64,000 bases of DNA from Streptomyces sp. NBS 14/10 (GCF_002224125.1 NZ_NCSM01000022.1:682690-746689); one strand, 5' to 3'; shown: positions 51,420 to 60,412, numbered from the stretch's first letter. The notes: a model not told the origin generated them from the sequence alone. A program made the numbers and translations.

Positions 51420-52804
51420 CCACCAGCACCACCGCCGCCACCGCCACTACCGCCCCCATCGCCCCCGCTGTCCGCCCGTACCAGTCGTACGTCTACGCGT
51501 ACCCGCACAAGACCGCCTACCGCCCGCTGAATCCGCGCCCCGCGCTGCGCGACCTGTGGGCGGCCGAGCCCAAGGACGCGCTGTCGCTGTATATGCACAT
51601 CCCCTTCTGCGAGGTGCGCTGCGGCTTCTGCAATCTCTTCACCCGCGTCGGCGCCCCCGAGAGGCTCGTGAGCGCCTATCTGGACGCCCTGGAGCGGCAG
51701 GCGGACACGGTCCGCGACGCACTCGGCGACGGGCCCCGGTTCGCCACGGCCGCGTTCGGCGGCGGCACCCCGACCTTCCTGGAGGCGGCGGAGCTGGAGC
51801 GGCTGTGCGATATCGCGAGCCGGCGTATGGGGGCCGATCTGGCGGCCGTTCCGCTCTCGGTCGAGGCATCCCCCGCCACCGCCACCGCGGACCGGCTGGC
51901 CGTGCTGGCCGAGCGCGGCACCACCCGGTTGAGCCTGGGGGTGCAGAGCTTCGTGGACGCCGAGGCGCGCTCGGCGGTAAGGCCGCAGCGCCGGGAGGAC
52001 GTCGAGGCGGCGCTGGGGCGGATCCGCGAGGCCGGTATCCCCGTGCTCAACATCGACCTGATCTACGGCATCGACGGGCAGACCGAGCGGAGTTGGCGGC
52101 AGTCCCTGGACGCCGCCCTGGCCTGGCGCCCCGAGGAGCTGTATCTGTATCCGCTGTATGTGCGCCCGCTGACCGGTCTGGGGCGGCGCGACACCGCGGC
52201 CACGGACGCGGAGTGGGACGCCCAGCGGCTGCGGCTCTACCGGGCGGGCCGGGACCATCTGCTCGCGCAAGGCTATGAGCAGGTGTCGATGCGCATGTTC
52301 CGGCGCCGGGACACGCCCGGGACCGGCAGGGAGCCAAGCGGCGGGGACGACTACGCCTGTCAGACCGACGGCATGGTCGGTCTTGGCTGCGGCGCCCGGT
52401 CGTACACCTCGGCGCTGCACTACTCGTTCGACTACGCGGTGGACATGCGGGAGATCCGCGGCATCATCGACGACTACACGGCTCGGCCCGCTGCCGACTT
52501 CGCGCACGCCGAGGTGGGCCGCGCGATGACCGCCGACGAGGCCAGGCGGCGCCACCTCCTGCAGTCGGTGCTCCAGGCGGAGGGCATGCCGCTCGCCGGC
52601 TACCGGGCCCGGTTCGGCACCGACCCGGCCGAGGACTTCCCCACCGAGCTGGCGCGGTTCGCCGAGCGCGGCTGGCTGGATCCGGACGCCGCCCCCGAGC
52701 TGCTGCGGCTCTCCCCCGAGGGTCTTGCGCACTCCGACGCGCTGGGGCCCGAGCTGTTCTCCCCCGCGGTGCGCGCCGCCATGGCCGACTACGACCTGAA
52801 GTGA
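51416..52804 (+). CDS. STM4012-family radical SAM protein (HemN-like)
   Basis: 462 residues. The [4Fe-4S] motif is C65-x3-C69-x2-C72 (HIPFCEVRCGFCNLF), with the HemN-type pattern downstream (FGGGTPTFL, RLSLGVQSF, NIDLIYGIDGQTERSW) and a C-terminal domain like coproporphyrinogen dehydrogenases (YACQTDGMVGLGCGARSY). It is not a true HemN by context. Substrate unknown. ATG overlaps the STM4013 stop. Confidence 0.88.
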   Translation: MTTSTTAATATTAPIAPAVRPYQSYVYAYPHKTAYRPLNPRPALRDLWAAEPKDALSLYMHIPFCEVRCGFCNLFTRVGAPERLVSAYLDALERQADTVRDALGDGPRFATAAFGGGTPTFLEAAELERLCDIASRRMGADLAAVPLSVEASPATATADRLAVLAERGTTRLSLGVQSFVDAEARSAVRPQRREDVEAALGRIREAGIPVLNIDLIYGIDGQTERSWRQSLDAALAWRPEELYLYPLYVRPLTGLGRRDTAATDAEWDAQRLRLYRAGRDHLLAQGYEQVSMRMFRRRDTPGTGREPSGGDDYACQTDGMVGLGCGARSYTSALHYSFDYAVDMREIRGIIDDYTARPAADFAHAEVGRAMTADEARRRHLLQSVLQAEGMPLAGYRARFGTDPAEDFPTELARFAERGWLDPDAAPELLRLSPEGLAHSDALGPELFSPAVRAAMADYDLK

Positions 52805-52814
52805 GGCGGGCGGC

Positions 52815-53729
52815 GTGGACCTGACGATCCTCTACCGAGGCCCGCTGGCCTCGTGCGACTACGACTGCCCGTACTGCCCGTTCGCCAAGCGGCGCGACAC
52901 CCCGGAGCAGCTGCGCGCCGACCGGGCCGCCCTGGAGCGCTTCACGGCGTGGGCCGCGGCGAACACGGGCGACCGGCTGTCGGTGCTGTTCACTCCGTGG
53001 GGCGAGGGCCTGGTGCGCTCCTGGTACCGCCGGGCGCTGACCGAGCTCAGCCGACTGCCGCATATCGCGCGGGTGGCGATCCAGACGAATCTGAGCTTCC
53101 GTACGGGCTGGCTGGCGGACGCCGATCTGGACACCCTGGCGCTGTGGTGCACCTTCCACCCGGGCCAGACGCCGTACGACCGGTTTCTGGCCAAGAGCCG
53201 TGAGCTGGCGGCGCTCGGGGTGCGCCACAGCGTCGGCGTCGTCGGCCTGCCCGAGCATCTGGAGCCCGCCCGGCGGCTGCGCGCCGAGCTGCCCGCACAG
53301 GTCTATCTGTGGGTCAACGCCGCCGAGGGCCGCACCTATACGGACGGCGAAGCGGCCGAGTGGACCGCGCTCGACCCGCTGTTCGGCTACAGCCGCCAAC
53401 CGCACCAAAGCGCCGGTCTGCCATGCCGGACCGGCGCTTCGGTGATCTCGGTGGACGGCGACGGCACGGTGCGCCGCTGCCATTTCGTCCGTACGGATCT
53501 TGGCAACCTCTACGACGGCTCGTACCGCGCGGCCCTCGCGCCCCGCCCCTGCCCGCTCGCCGTCTGCGACTGCCACATCGGCTATGTGCACCTGGAGTCG
53601 CTGCCGCTGTACGACGTGTTCGCGGGCGGGGTGCTGGAGCGGATTCCGGCCACCGTCGGCACGGGCTCAGGACTTACGCCCCACCCCGCCGTACACGCCG
53701 ACGTCAGCCCGCTTCCCCTGCTTCGGTAA
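52815..53729 (+). CDS. STM4011-family radical SAM protein
   Basis: 304 residues. C14-x3-C18-x2-C21 (CDYDCPYCPF) binds the SAM cluster. The C-terminal third carries further cysteines (LPCRTG…RRCHF…CPLAVCDCH), resembling the SPASM/Twitch region that holds auxiliary Fe-S clusters in peptide-modifying radical SAM enzymes. The GTG at 52815 is 10 nt after the STM4012 stop. Its 3' end overlaps the convergent methyltransferase gene by 63 nt; the stop TAA is read as a TTA codon on the other strand. Confidence 0.87.
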   Translation: MDLTILYRGPLASCDYDCPYCPFAKRRDTPEQLRADRAALERFTAWAAANTGDRLSVLFTPWGEGLVRSWYRRALTELSRLPHIARVAIQTNLSFRTGWLADADLDTLALWCTFHPGQTPYDRFLAKSRELAALGVRHSVGVVGLPEHLEPARRLRAELPAQVYLWVNAAEGRTYTDGEAAEWTALDPLFGYSRQPHQSAGLPCRTGASVISVDGDGTVRRCHFVRTDLGNLYDGSYRAALAPRPCPLAVCDCHIGYVHLESLPLYDVFAGGVLERIPATVGTGSGLTPHPAVHADVSPLPLLR

Positions 53730-54470
53730 GGGGCCGTCCGGCCGCCATACCGGCACCTGGACCAGCCCCGGCTCCAGCAGCGGAAACCCGTCGAAGAACG
53801 GCAGGATCTCGGCGTGGCCGCGCAGGCTGAGGCTGGCCGCGGACTTCCGGTACACCTCCGCGGCGATATCGGCTCGGTCGGTGAAGTCCAGGGTGCCGTG
53901 GCTGATCACCAGACAGCTGCCCGGAACCAGCCGTTCGGTGAGGGTCGCGAGGATCCCGACCGGGTCCTCCTCGTCCTTGACGAAGTGCAACACCGCGACC
54001 AGCAGCAGCGCCACCGGCTTGCTGAAATCGATGAACTCCCGCACCGCGGGCCGGTCGAGCACCTCGGCGGGCTTGCGCACATCCCCCAGTGCGAAGCTCG
54101 TGCCGCCCGCGTTCGTCAGCTTGGCGCCGGCGTGCGTGGCGACGATCGGATCGTTGTCGATATAGACCACTCGGGTTTCCGGCGCGATCTCCCGGGCAAC
54201 CTCATGGGTGTTCGGCGACGTCGGGATTCCGGTTCCGATGTCGATGATCTGCCGTATCCCGTCCCCGACGACGGTGCGCACGGCCCGGAGCAGAAACTCC
54301 CGGTTGGCGCGGGCGGTGCCGCGGACGGTCGGTGTCACTTCGAGAATGCGGTCGGCCGCCCTGCGGTCGACCTCGTAGTTGTCCCAGCCGCCGAGGTAGT
54401 AGTCGTACATGCGGGCCGGATGAGGCGTACTGGTGTCTATCTCCTGCACGGAGAATCCTTGGTCGGTCAC
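53667..54470 (-). CDS. DUF574 SAM-dependent methyltransferase
   Basis: 267 residues of a large Streptomyces family (PHPARMYDYYLGGWDNYEVDR start, IDIGTGIPTSPNTHEVA SAM motif, VYIDNDPIV, LHFVKDEEDPVGI). The methylation target is unknown; members often sit next to DUF397/XRE pairs as here. A TTA codon at 53729-53727 close to the C-terminus predicts bldA control. Convergent overlap with STM4011. Confidence 0.9.
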   Translation of the reverse strand: MTDQGFSVQEIDTSTPHPARMYDYYLGGWDNYEVDRRAADRILEVTPTVRGTARANREFLLRAVRTVVGDGIRQIIDIGTGIPTSPNTHEVAREIAPETRVVYIDNDPIVATHAGAKLTNAGGTSFALGDVRKPAEVLDRPAVREFIDFSKPVALLLVAVLHFVKDEEDPVGILATLTERLVPGSCLVISHGTLDFTDRADIAAEVYRKSAASLSLRGHAEILPFFDGFPLLEPGLVQVPVWRPDGPLPKQGKRADVGVYGGVGRKS

Positions 54471-54527
54471 ACCGTTCTCCAGTTTTATGCGGTTGTTGCG
54501 GTCACTCCCCTGTGACCCGTGGCTGCG

Positions 54528-54779
54528 TCAGGCGAGCAGGAAGTCCGCTTCGCCGGATTTCGCGCCCTGGATAAACCGCTTCATCTCCAGATGCGTATAG
54601 ATGAGGGCAGGTCCGTCGGGATCCGTGGACTGGCGCAGCGCCACTCGCCCGTCCTTCAGCCTCATCGCCTCGACGCAACTTCCCCCGTTGCCACCGCTCC
54701 ATGGCTTGTGCCAGCCCTCGGTGCCGAGGTCCGTCGCCGGCATTCCGCTGTAGACGCGGTCCGTGCAGATGCGATCCAT
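54528..54779 (-). CDS. DUF397 protein
   Basis: 83 residues with the DUF397 core (WHKPWSGGNGGSCVEAMRLKDGRVALRQSTDPDGP…). In Streptomyces these small proteins pair with an XRE-DUF5753 partner (WhiJ-type, AbaA-like loci) and modulate its DNA binding. It follows the XRE gene by only 3 nt. The start could be an internal ATG at 54744. Confidence 0.9.
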   Translation of the reverse strand: MDRICTDRVYSGMPATDLGTEGWHKPWSGGNGGSCVEAMRLKDGRVALRQSTDPDGPALIYTHLEMKRFIQGAKSGEADFLLA

Positions 54780-54782
54780 CGA

Positions 54783-55649
54783 TCAGATCTCCTTGCGAAT
54801 GCCACTCAGAATGGCCTGAGTGGTCTGTGCAGGCGCGGCCTGCGCACACATCCGGTCCAAGGCCTCCAGGAACGCCGATACGTCATCGCGCTGGTCGAAA
54901 TAGGAACCGCTGACAAGCGTCTCCGTATACGCGATGTCCGGCAGCTCCTGAATCGGGAACCGGAAGATATGGAAGGGGCCGTACATCGCCGGGTGCGGCC
55001 CGGCGTCGAACGGCATGATCTGCAACCTGATGTTGGGCATCGTCGCGGCTTCGATGAGCCGCGTGATCTGATCGCGCATGACCTCGGGCCCGCCAATGGG
55101 TCGGCGGAGCACCGTTTCGTCCATCACCACCCACAGCATGGGCGGGTTGGGACGGGTGAGGAGGGCCTGCCGCTCCATCCGCAGGGCGACATTGCGCTCG
55201 GTCTCCGCATCGGCCGCGTGCGGCATTCCGGCGCACATCACCGCACGGGCGTAGTCCTCGGTCTGCAACAGCCCGGGGACATAGTGCGGCTCATAGGCCC
55301 GGATGAGATTGGCCTCGCCCTCCAGGCTGACAAAGGTGTTGAACCACTCGGGCAGCACATCCCGGAAGCGGTGCCACCAGCCGGGCTTATTGGCCTCGCG
55401 CGCGAGGGAGAGGAACCCCTCGACTTCCTCCGGGTCGGTGACCCCGTAGGTGCGCAGCAGCTTCTCGACATACGGAAGCTTCAGACCGACCTCGGCCTTT
55501 TCCATCCGGCGGATCGTGGCATGGGTGACGTCGAGGGCGCGGCCCGCCCGCTCGTACGACAGCCCGGCCTTCTCCCTGAGGTCCTGCAGCCGCTTGCCGA
55601 GCACGACTCTCAGGACGGTCGGGGCGCCGCCCGCTCGCGCATCCGCCAC
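54783..55649 (-). CDS. XRE-DUF5753 regulator (WhiJ-like)
   Basis: 288 residues. The helix-turn-helix (LRVVLGKRLQDLREKAGLSYE…VTHATIRRMEKAE) is followed by the DUF5753 domain (…YVPGLLQTEDYARAVM…LWVVMDETVLRRPIGGPEVMRDQI…IMPFDAGPHPAM). A DNA-binding regulator with the DUF397 protein encoded immediately after it. Members affect development and secondary metabolism. Confidence 0.92.
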   Translation of the reverse strand: MADARAGGAPTVLRVVLGKRLQDLREKAGLSYERAGRALDVTHATIRRMEKAEVGLKLPYVEKLLRTYGVTDPEEVEGFLSLAREANKPGWWHRFRDVLPEWFNTFVSLEGEANLIRAYEPHYVPGLLQTEDYARAVMCAGMPHAADAETERNVALRMERQALLTRPNPPMLWVVMDETVLRRPIGGPEVMRDQITRLIEAATMPNIRLQIMPFDAGPHPAMYGPFHIFRFPIQELPDIAYTETLVSGSYFDQRDDVSAFLEALDRMCAQAAPAQTTQAILSGIRKEI

Positions 55650-55785
55650 TACCGTCCCCCTCCAACTACCTTCACATCGCAGCAGTCTGGCACGCGCTCA
55701 GCCGCTACAACAGACTGTCTCTTCGATTCTGCAATTTACAGATTGAACCTTGCCATACGCGAGTGGCGCAGAGCATAGTGTCGGC

Positions 55786-56226
55786 GTGGCTCCTTCCTAT
55801 GAGGCTCTCCGGTTAGGGCGCAGCGGCTCGCTCTCCGCTCCGTGCCTGCAAGACGCTTTTCGTCTTCCGGCACTGAGCACTTCCGTCGCGGAGGCGAGAA
55901 GGCTGGTCGTGCTGCGGCTGTGCTCATGGGGCGCCAGGCAGGAGATGTGCGACAACGCCGAGTTGGTCGTCTCCGAGCTCTTCACCAACGCCGTGCGCCA
56001 CACCTCCAGCGAGGAGGTACGGTGCAGCATGCAACTCATGGGCAAGCGCTTGCGGTTGGAAGTGGCCGACCAAGGGTGCGCGCGCACGGAGCCACAGGCC
56101 CGGTCGGTGAGCGTCGACCAAGAGGGCGGACGCGGGCTGATGCTCGTCGAAGCCCTGTCCGAGGCTTGGGGCGTCAGACCGGACGCCAATGGCACGGGCC
56201 GCGCCGTGTGGGCCTATCTAGCTTAG
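55786..56226 (+). CDS. HATPase anti-sigma-factor-like protein
   Basis: About 146 residues of the histidine-kinase-like ATPase fold without a kinase H-box: NAELVVSELFTNAVRH (N-box), LEVADQG and GGRGLMLVEALSEAWG. Such proteins bind ATP and act as anti-sigma kinases. Divergent from the WhiJ-like gene, completing an AbaA-type trio. The GTG at 55786 is preferred, with a TAGTGT hexamer just upstream (short or leaderless mRNA); ATG at 55750 is possible. Codon 10 is TTA (55813-55815), again bldA-dependent. Confidence 0.85.
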   Translation: MAPSYEALRLGRSGSLSAPCLQDAFRLPALSTSVAEARRLVVLRLCSWGARQEMCDNAELVVSELFTNAVRHTSSEEVRCSMQLMGKRLRLEVADQGCARTEPQARSVSVDQEGGRGLMLVEALSEAWGVRPDANGTGRAVWAYLA

Positions 56227-56325
56227 GCCCCTCCGGCGCGACCCGCTTTGTGTTCGCCGATTCTCCGCGCTGTTTCTCTGCTTCGGGGTTTCCCCGGGGT
56301 GTCCGGGACTTCGCTCCGGGAGCCT

Positions 56326-57165
56326 TCAGGGCCGCAGCGGCAGCAGGTCCGGACGCTTGGGCTCCACATGGTCCCCCGACGACTCCCCGCGCAGCCGTCG
56401 GCCGATCCAGGGCACCGCGTATTCGCGCGCCCAGTGAATGTTGGCCCGGCGCACCTCGGCGGCCGAGCGCGGCCCCTCCGGCGGCCACGGCTGGTCCGGG
56501 TCGACCGGTACGTCGAGGCCGAGCACCTTGGCGGCGCGCAGCGCGACCCGGGTGTGTCCGTCGGACGACAGATGCAGCCGGTCCTCGCTCCAGGCCCGCC
56601 GGTCCTGTACGGAGCGCAGTGACCACAGGTCGAGCACCGGGCACCGGTACCGGTCGGCGATCGCCCGCACATGGGCCGTGTACGTGGCGGCCTTGCCGCG
56701 CAGATGGCGCAGCACCGGCACACCGCGTGGGTCGAACCCGGTGCACAGCAGCACCGTGCCGACGTGGGAGGTGAGCCGGTCCACGGCCGCCTCGTAGCGC
56801 TCGGCGACGTCGTCGGGGTCACTGCCGGGCCGCAGGATGTCGTTCCCGCCGCCGCAGAAGGTGACCAGATCGGGGCCGAGTTCGATCGCGCGCGGGACCT
56901 GCTCCTCGACGATCTGGTCGAGGAGCCGGCCACGTACGGCGAGGTTGGCGTAGCGGAAGTCGGCCGGAGCCGGGCCGCCGATGGACCCGGCTCCGGCTCC
57001 GGAATGTCGGTCGGAGAGCAGGGCGGCCAGCCGGTCCGCCCAGCCGATGAAAACGCCCTCGGGATCCGGGTCGCCGACGCCCTCGGTGAAGCTGTCCCCG
57101 ATGGCGGCGTAGGACCCGATCACTCCGCTGTTGAGTCTCTTCGCATCGTCTGCCACTCCCGACAT
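56326..57165 (-). CDS. SGNH/GDSL-type hydrolase
   Basis: 279 residues. Block I GDSFTEG (catalytic Ser), an RGRLLDQI block II region, GGGNDIL block III (oxyanion Asn) and a late DRLHLSSDGHT with Asp-x-x-His. No signal peptide, so a cytoplasmic lipase/esterase of unknown substrate. The C-terminal 60 residues continue beyond the SGNH core. Confidence 0.88.
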   Translation of the reverse strand: MSGVADDAKRLNSGVIGSYAAIGDSFTEGVGDPDPEGVFIGWADRLAALLSDRHSGAGAGSIGGPAPADFRYANLAVRGRLLDQIVEEQVPRAIELGPDLVTFCGGGNDILRPGSDPDDVAERYEAAVDRLTSHVGTVLLCTGFDPRGVPVLRHLRGKAATYTAHVRAIADRYRCPVLDLWSLRSVQDRRAWSEDRLHLSSDGHTRVALRAAKVLGLDVPVDPDQPWPPEGPRSAAEVRRANIHWAREYAVPWIGRRLRGESSGDHVEPKRPDLLPLRP

Positions 57166-57234
57166 CCTCCTCCCTGGTGAGTGACCTACGCCACCGTAAG
57201 GAGGGGTTGACGGAGGGTGATCTATCCCACCTGG

Positions 57235-59340
57235 TCAGATTCGCCGAAGGCGGAATACGGCGGCGTCCAGGTCGCGACGGAGCCCGGTCTCGAGGCCGTG
57301 GTGGCTGAGCACGGCCCCCCGGTGAACCTCTCCGGTCTCCAGGTCCTCGTACCGGCTCTCGGGGTCGAGCCCGCGCAGCCGCAGCGCGGGCTGCCGCTCG
57401 CCGAGGGTCTGGGCCTGCAGCCAGGCCAGCACCACGGTCTCCTCGCCGCGTACGTACTGCACCGCGGTCAGCCCGCCGTCGCCCGGCGGCCGCAGCCGGT
57501 ACAGCTCGCCGTACTGGACGACGGGCCGGATGCGCTTGTAGAGGGCCACCCAGTCGCGCGCCTCGGCGAGTTCTTCCTCGCTCCAGTGGCTCAGGTCGCC
57601 GCCCACCCCCAGCACCCCGGCCATCGCGCTGATGAAGCGGAAGCGCAGCGAGGTGACGCGCTTGCTGCCCATGGCGTTGGGGGTGTCGGTGACCCAGGCG
57701 GCCATCACGCGGGCCGGGTGCAGCTGGCTGAAGCCGTGCTGGATGGGCAGCCGGTCCAGCGGGTCGGTGTTGTCCGAGGTCCACACCTGGTCGGTGAGCG
57801 CGAGGACACCCAGGTCGATCCGGCCGCCGCCGCCCGAGCAGGATTCGAAGGCGACACCCGGGTGCGCGGCCCGCAGCCGCCCCAAGAGCTCGTACAGCCC
57901 CTGCACATGCTCGATCCACAGCCGCTGGGGGTACGGGTCGCCGGGCCACCCCGCGTCGGAGAAGGACCGGTTGAAGTCCCATTTCACATAGTCGATGGGC
58001 GCGCTGGAGAGCAGGGTGTCAAGCCGCTCCCACAGGTGCTCGCGTACGTCGGGCCTGGCGAGGTTGAGCACCAGCTGGTTGCGGAACTCGGTGCGGGTGC
58101 GGCCGGGGTGGTGCTGCACCCAGTCGGGGTGGGCCCGGTAGAGGTCGCTGTCGGCGTTGACCATCTCCGGCTCGACCCAGATGCCGAACTGCATGCCCAG
58201 CGCGTGCACGTCGTCCGCGAGGGGCTTCAGGCCGCCGGGGAAGCGGTCGGGGTTGGGGGTCCAGTCGCCGAGCCCGGCGCGGTCGTTGACGCGCGCCCCG
58301 AACCAGCCGTCGTCGACGACGAACAGCTCCACGCCCATCTCGGCGGCGCGGCGGGCGAGTGCGCGCTGCTGTTCCTCGCTGACGTCGAAGAAGGTGGCCT
58401 CCCAGGAGTTGTAGAGCACCGGACGGTGCTGGTCCGCGTCGGGGATCACCTGGGCCAGCTGCCAGGCGTGCCAGGCGCGGCTGGCGGCGCCGAACCCGCC
58501 GTCGGTCCACAGGCCCGCGAAGACGGGCGTGGTGAAGGACTCGCCGGGCGCCAGGCTCAGCTGGCCCGAGTCGTCGTGGCCGACGCCGCCGACCGCCTGT
58601 ACGGCACCGATGGGCAGCTGCTGGACGGCGATCCGCCAGGACCCGGACCAGGCGAGGGCGCAGCTGTGCACCTCGCCGTGTTCTTCGGTGGCCTCGCCGC
58701 CGTCCAGGGCGATCCAGGGCAGATGCTGATGGCTGGTGTGGCCGCGGCGGCTGCCGAGGACCTTCTCGCCGGGCGTGAGGTCGGCGCGCACCAGTTGGCT
58801 CTCGGCGGCCCAGCGCCCGTACAGATGCGACAGCCGCCAGCGGTCGCGCGCCGGGAGTGACCAGGCGGCGGAGTCGATGCGCAGCAGCTCCAGGGGCGCG
58901 TCGTCCGGGCCGCCCGCGTGGGCCGCGGTGGTCCAGCGCTCGACCACGTCGTGGTCGTCGCGCATCCGGTAGTGGAGGGTGAGGGCGAGGTGGTGCAGCG
59001 GGTCGTGGAAGTGGAGCCGCAGCTCCGCCCCGGAGTCGGTCACCTCGCCCCGCTCGAAGCGCCACTCGGTGCCCCTGACGCCCGGCGACCGCACCGACAG
59101 GGCGGGGCGTACAAAGCGGGGCCCGCCTTCCACGGGGAATTCTTCGCGCCCGTCCAGGGGTGATTCGAACCCCCATGAATGGGGGACGGACCTGAGCGCA
59201 AGGGCCTCCGCGTCGGGGAGCGCGATGCGCGGGCCCCAGTGGAGGTGAAGCAACTCGTCGTTCTCCGTGAGGTGCAGCGCATAGCTGCTGCCCCGCCCCG
59301 ACAGCAGCCAGACCCGACCGCTACCACCGATTTCGATCAT
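57235..59340 (-). CDS. Alpha-galactosidase, GH36
   Basis: 701 residues, the usual length for GH36: beta-sandwich N-domain, TIM barrel, C-domain. Nucleophile D455 (YVKWDFNRS) and acid/base D523 (TSDNTDP), with SCSGGGGRID between. Hydrolyses alpha-1,6-galactosides (raffinose, melibiose). No signal peptide, thus intracellular; no transporter is encoded nearby. ATG at 59340 behind GGGGAGAGTG. Confidence 0.93.
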   Translation of the reverse strand: MIEIGGSGRVWLLSGRGSSYALHLTENDELLHLHWGPRIALPDAEALALRSVPHSWGFESPLDGREEFPVEGGPRFVRPALSVRSPGVRGTEWRFERGEVTDSGAELRLHFHDPLHHLALTLHYRMRDDHDVVERWTTAAHAGGPDDAPLELLRIDSAAWSLPARDRWRLSHLYGRWAAESQLVRADLTPGEKVLGSRRGHTSHQHLPWIALDGGEATEEHGEVHSCALAWSGSWRIAVQQLPIGAVQAVGGVGHDDSGQLSLAPGESFTTPVFAGLWTDGGFGAASRAWHAWQLAQVIPDADQHRPVLYNSWEATFFDVSEEQQRALARRAAEMGVELFVVDDGWFGARVNDRAGLGDWTPNPDRFPGGLKPLADDVHALGMQFGIWVEPEMVNADSDLYRAHPDWVQHHPGRTRTEFRNQLVLNLARPDVREHLWERLDTLLSSAPIDYVKWDFNRSFSDAGWPGDPYPQRLWIEHVQGLYELLGRLRAAHPGVAFESCSGGGGRIDLGVLALTDQVWTSDNTDPLDRLPIQHGFSQLHPARVMAAWVTDTPNAMGSKRVTSLRFRFISAMAGVLGVGGDLSHWSEEELAEARDWVALYKRIRPVVQYGELYRLRPPGDGGLTAVQYVRGEETVVLAWLQAQTLGERQPALRLRGLDPESRYEDLETGEVHRGAVLSHHGLETGLRRDLDAAVFRLRRI

Positions 59341-59522
59341 CACTCTCCCCAATTTCGCACAGGCCAGAACATCATCGGGGCAGCGCACCCGGTGCGCAAT
59401 CCCCGGGGCGCCCCTCCACCGGTCCCATGGCGACCTGGCCGCCCTCGTACACCCATGTCGTATGGTCAGCACAGTCCGCCTCGCCGACGAGCGGCGCCGG
59501 CGGCCGAGCCGAAGGAGCGCCC

Positions 59523-60332
59523 GTGACGCAGCAGACGCCGCAGGTTCCGTCGACCGAGCCCGAGCTCACCGGGGTGCGCAACTTCCGGGACGTCGGCGGC
59601 CTGCCGACCGTAGACGGACGGCGGGTGGGGCGTGGCGTACTGTTCCGCAGCGGCCATCTGGCGCATGCCACCGACACCGACGCCGCGTTCCTCGACTCCC
59701 TCGGGCTGCACACCGTCTTCGACTTCCGCAATTCCGCCGACATCAAGCTCGAGGGCCCGGATGTGGCGCTCCCGGGCGTGCGGACCGTCAACCTCCCGCT
59801 GTCCGACCCGGCCGACGGCGCCGGGTTCTGGACCATGGTCCGCGAGGGCGATCTGGCCACGCTGCGCGAGATGCTGGGCGAGGGGCGGGCGGCGCAGCGG
59901 ATGATCGACTCGTATCGGTTGATCATCACCACCCGGACCGCCGAGCACCGCCGGGTGCTCGACGAGCTCGCGGACGGTGCTTCGCCCGCGCTGATGCACT
60001 GTTCGGCCGGCAAGGACCGCGCGGGTCTGTCGATCGCGGTGGCCCTGCTGGCCCTCGGCGTGGAGCGGGACGCCATCGAGGCGGACTACCTGGAGTCGGC
60101 CGCCGCCCACCGCCGCTATAAGGTGTGGCGCGCCTCACATGCCGAGGACGGGACGTCCCCCGAGGTCATGGCGCTGCTCGCACCGCTCTTCGACGCCCGC
60201 GCCGAGTATCTGGCGACCGCCTTCGCGGCCATCGAGGAGACCTGGGGCGACACCGAGAAGTACCTCGCCCAGGGGCTCGGGCTCGACGCGGCCAAGCGGG
60301 AGCGGCTACGCGAGCGGCTGCTCGCGAGCTGA
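59523..60332 (+). CDS. Tyrosine/serine protein phosphatase (PTP-like)
   Basis: 269 residues. The P-loop HCSAGKDRAG has the catalytic Cys at 160 and Arg at 166; the N-terminal NFRDVGG and LFRSGHL motifs match the tyrosine phosphatase family PF13350. Cytoplasmic; substrates unknown. The GTG at 59523 has AAGGAG upstream and fits the family start; upstream frame to 59427 is not supported. Confidence 0.9.
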   Translation: MTQQTPQVPSTEPELTGVRNFRDVGGLPTVDGRRVGRGVLFRSGHLAHATDTDAAFLDSLGLHTVFDFRNSADIKLEGPDVALPGVRTVNLPLSDPADGAGFWTMVREGDLATLREMLGEGRAAQRMIDSYRLIITTRTAEHRRVLDELADGASPALMHCSAGKDRAGLSIAVALLALGVERDAIEADYLESAAAHRRYKVWRASHAEDGTSPEVMALLAPLFDARAEYLATAFAAIEETWGDTEKYLAQGLGLDAAKRERLRERLLAS

Positions 60333-60338
60333 GGCCAC

Positions 60339-60386
60339 GGGGCGCCCGAGCCGGCGGGGGCCATGGGGGCGCCTGAGCCGGCGGGG
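60339..60386 (+). repeat. Two 21-nt repeats after the phosphatase gene
   Basis: GGGGCGCC-C/T-GAGCCGGCGGGG appears at 60339 and 60366, differing by one base. Confidence 0.6.
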
Positions 60387-60397
60387 CCGCCGCCGGC
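60377..60397. terminator. Hairpin between convergent genes
   Basis: GCCGGCGG (60377-60384) pairs with CCGCCGGC (60390-60397), 5-nt loop. Confidence 0.5.
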
Positions 60398-60412
60398 ACA
60401 AGCAAGCGGCGG

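Noticed and set aside
51416..52804. Calling STM4012 an oxygen-independent coproporphyrinogen III oxidase (HemN)
   Set aside because: The resemblance is family-level; operon context with STM4011-4015 points to a separate family.
59155..59200. Sequence resembling a tRNA T-arm (GGTTCGAATC on the minus strand)
   Set aside because: It lies inside the alpha-galactosidase coding region; no acceptor or anticodon arms could be folded around it.
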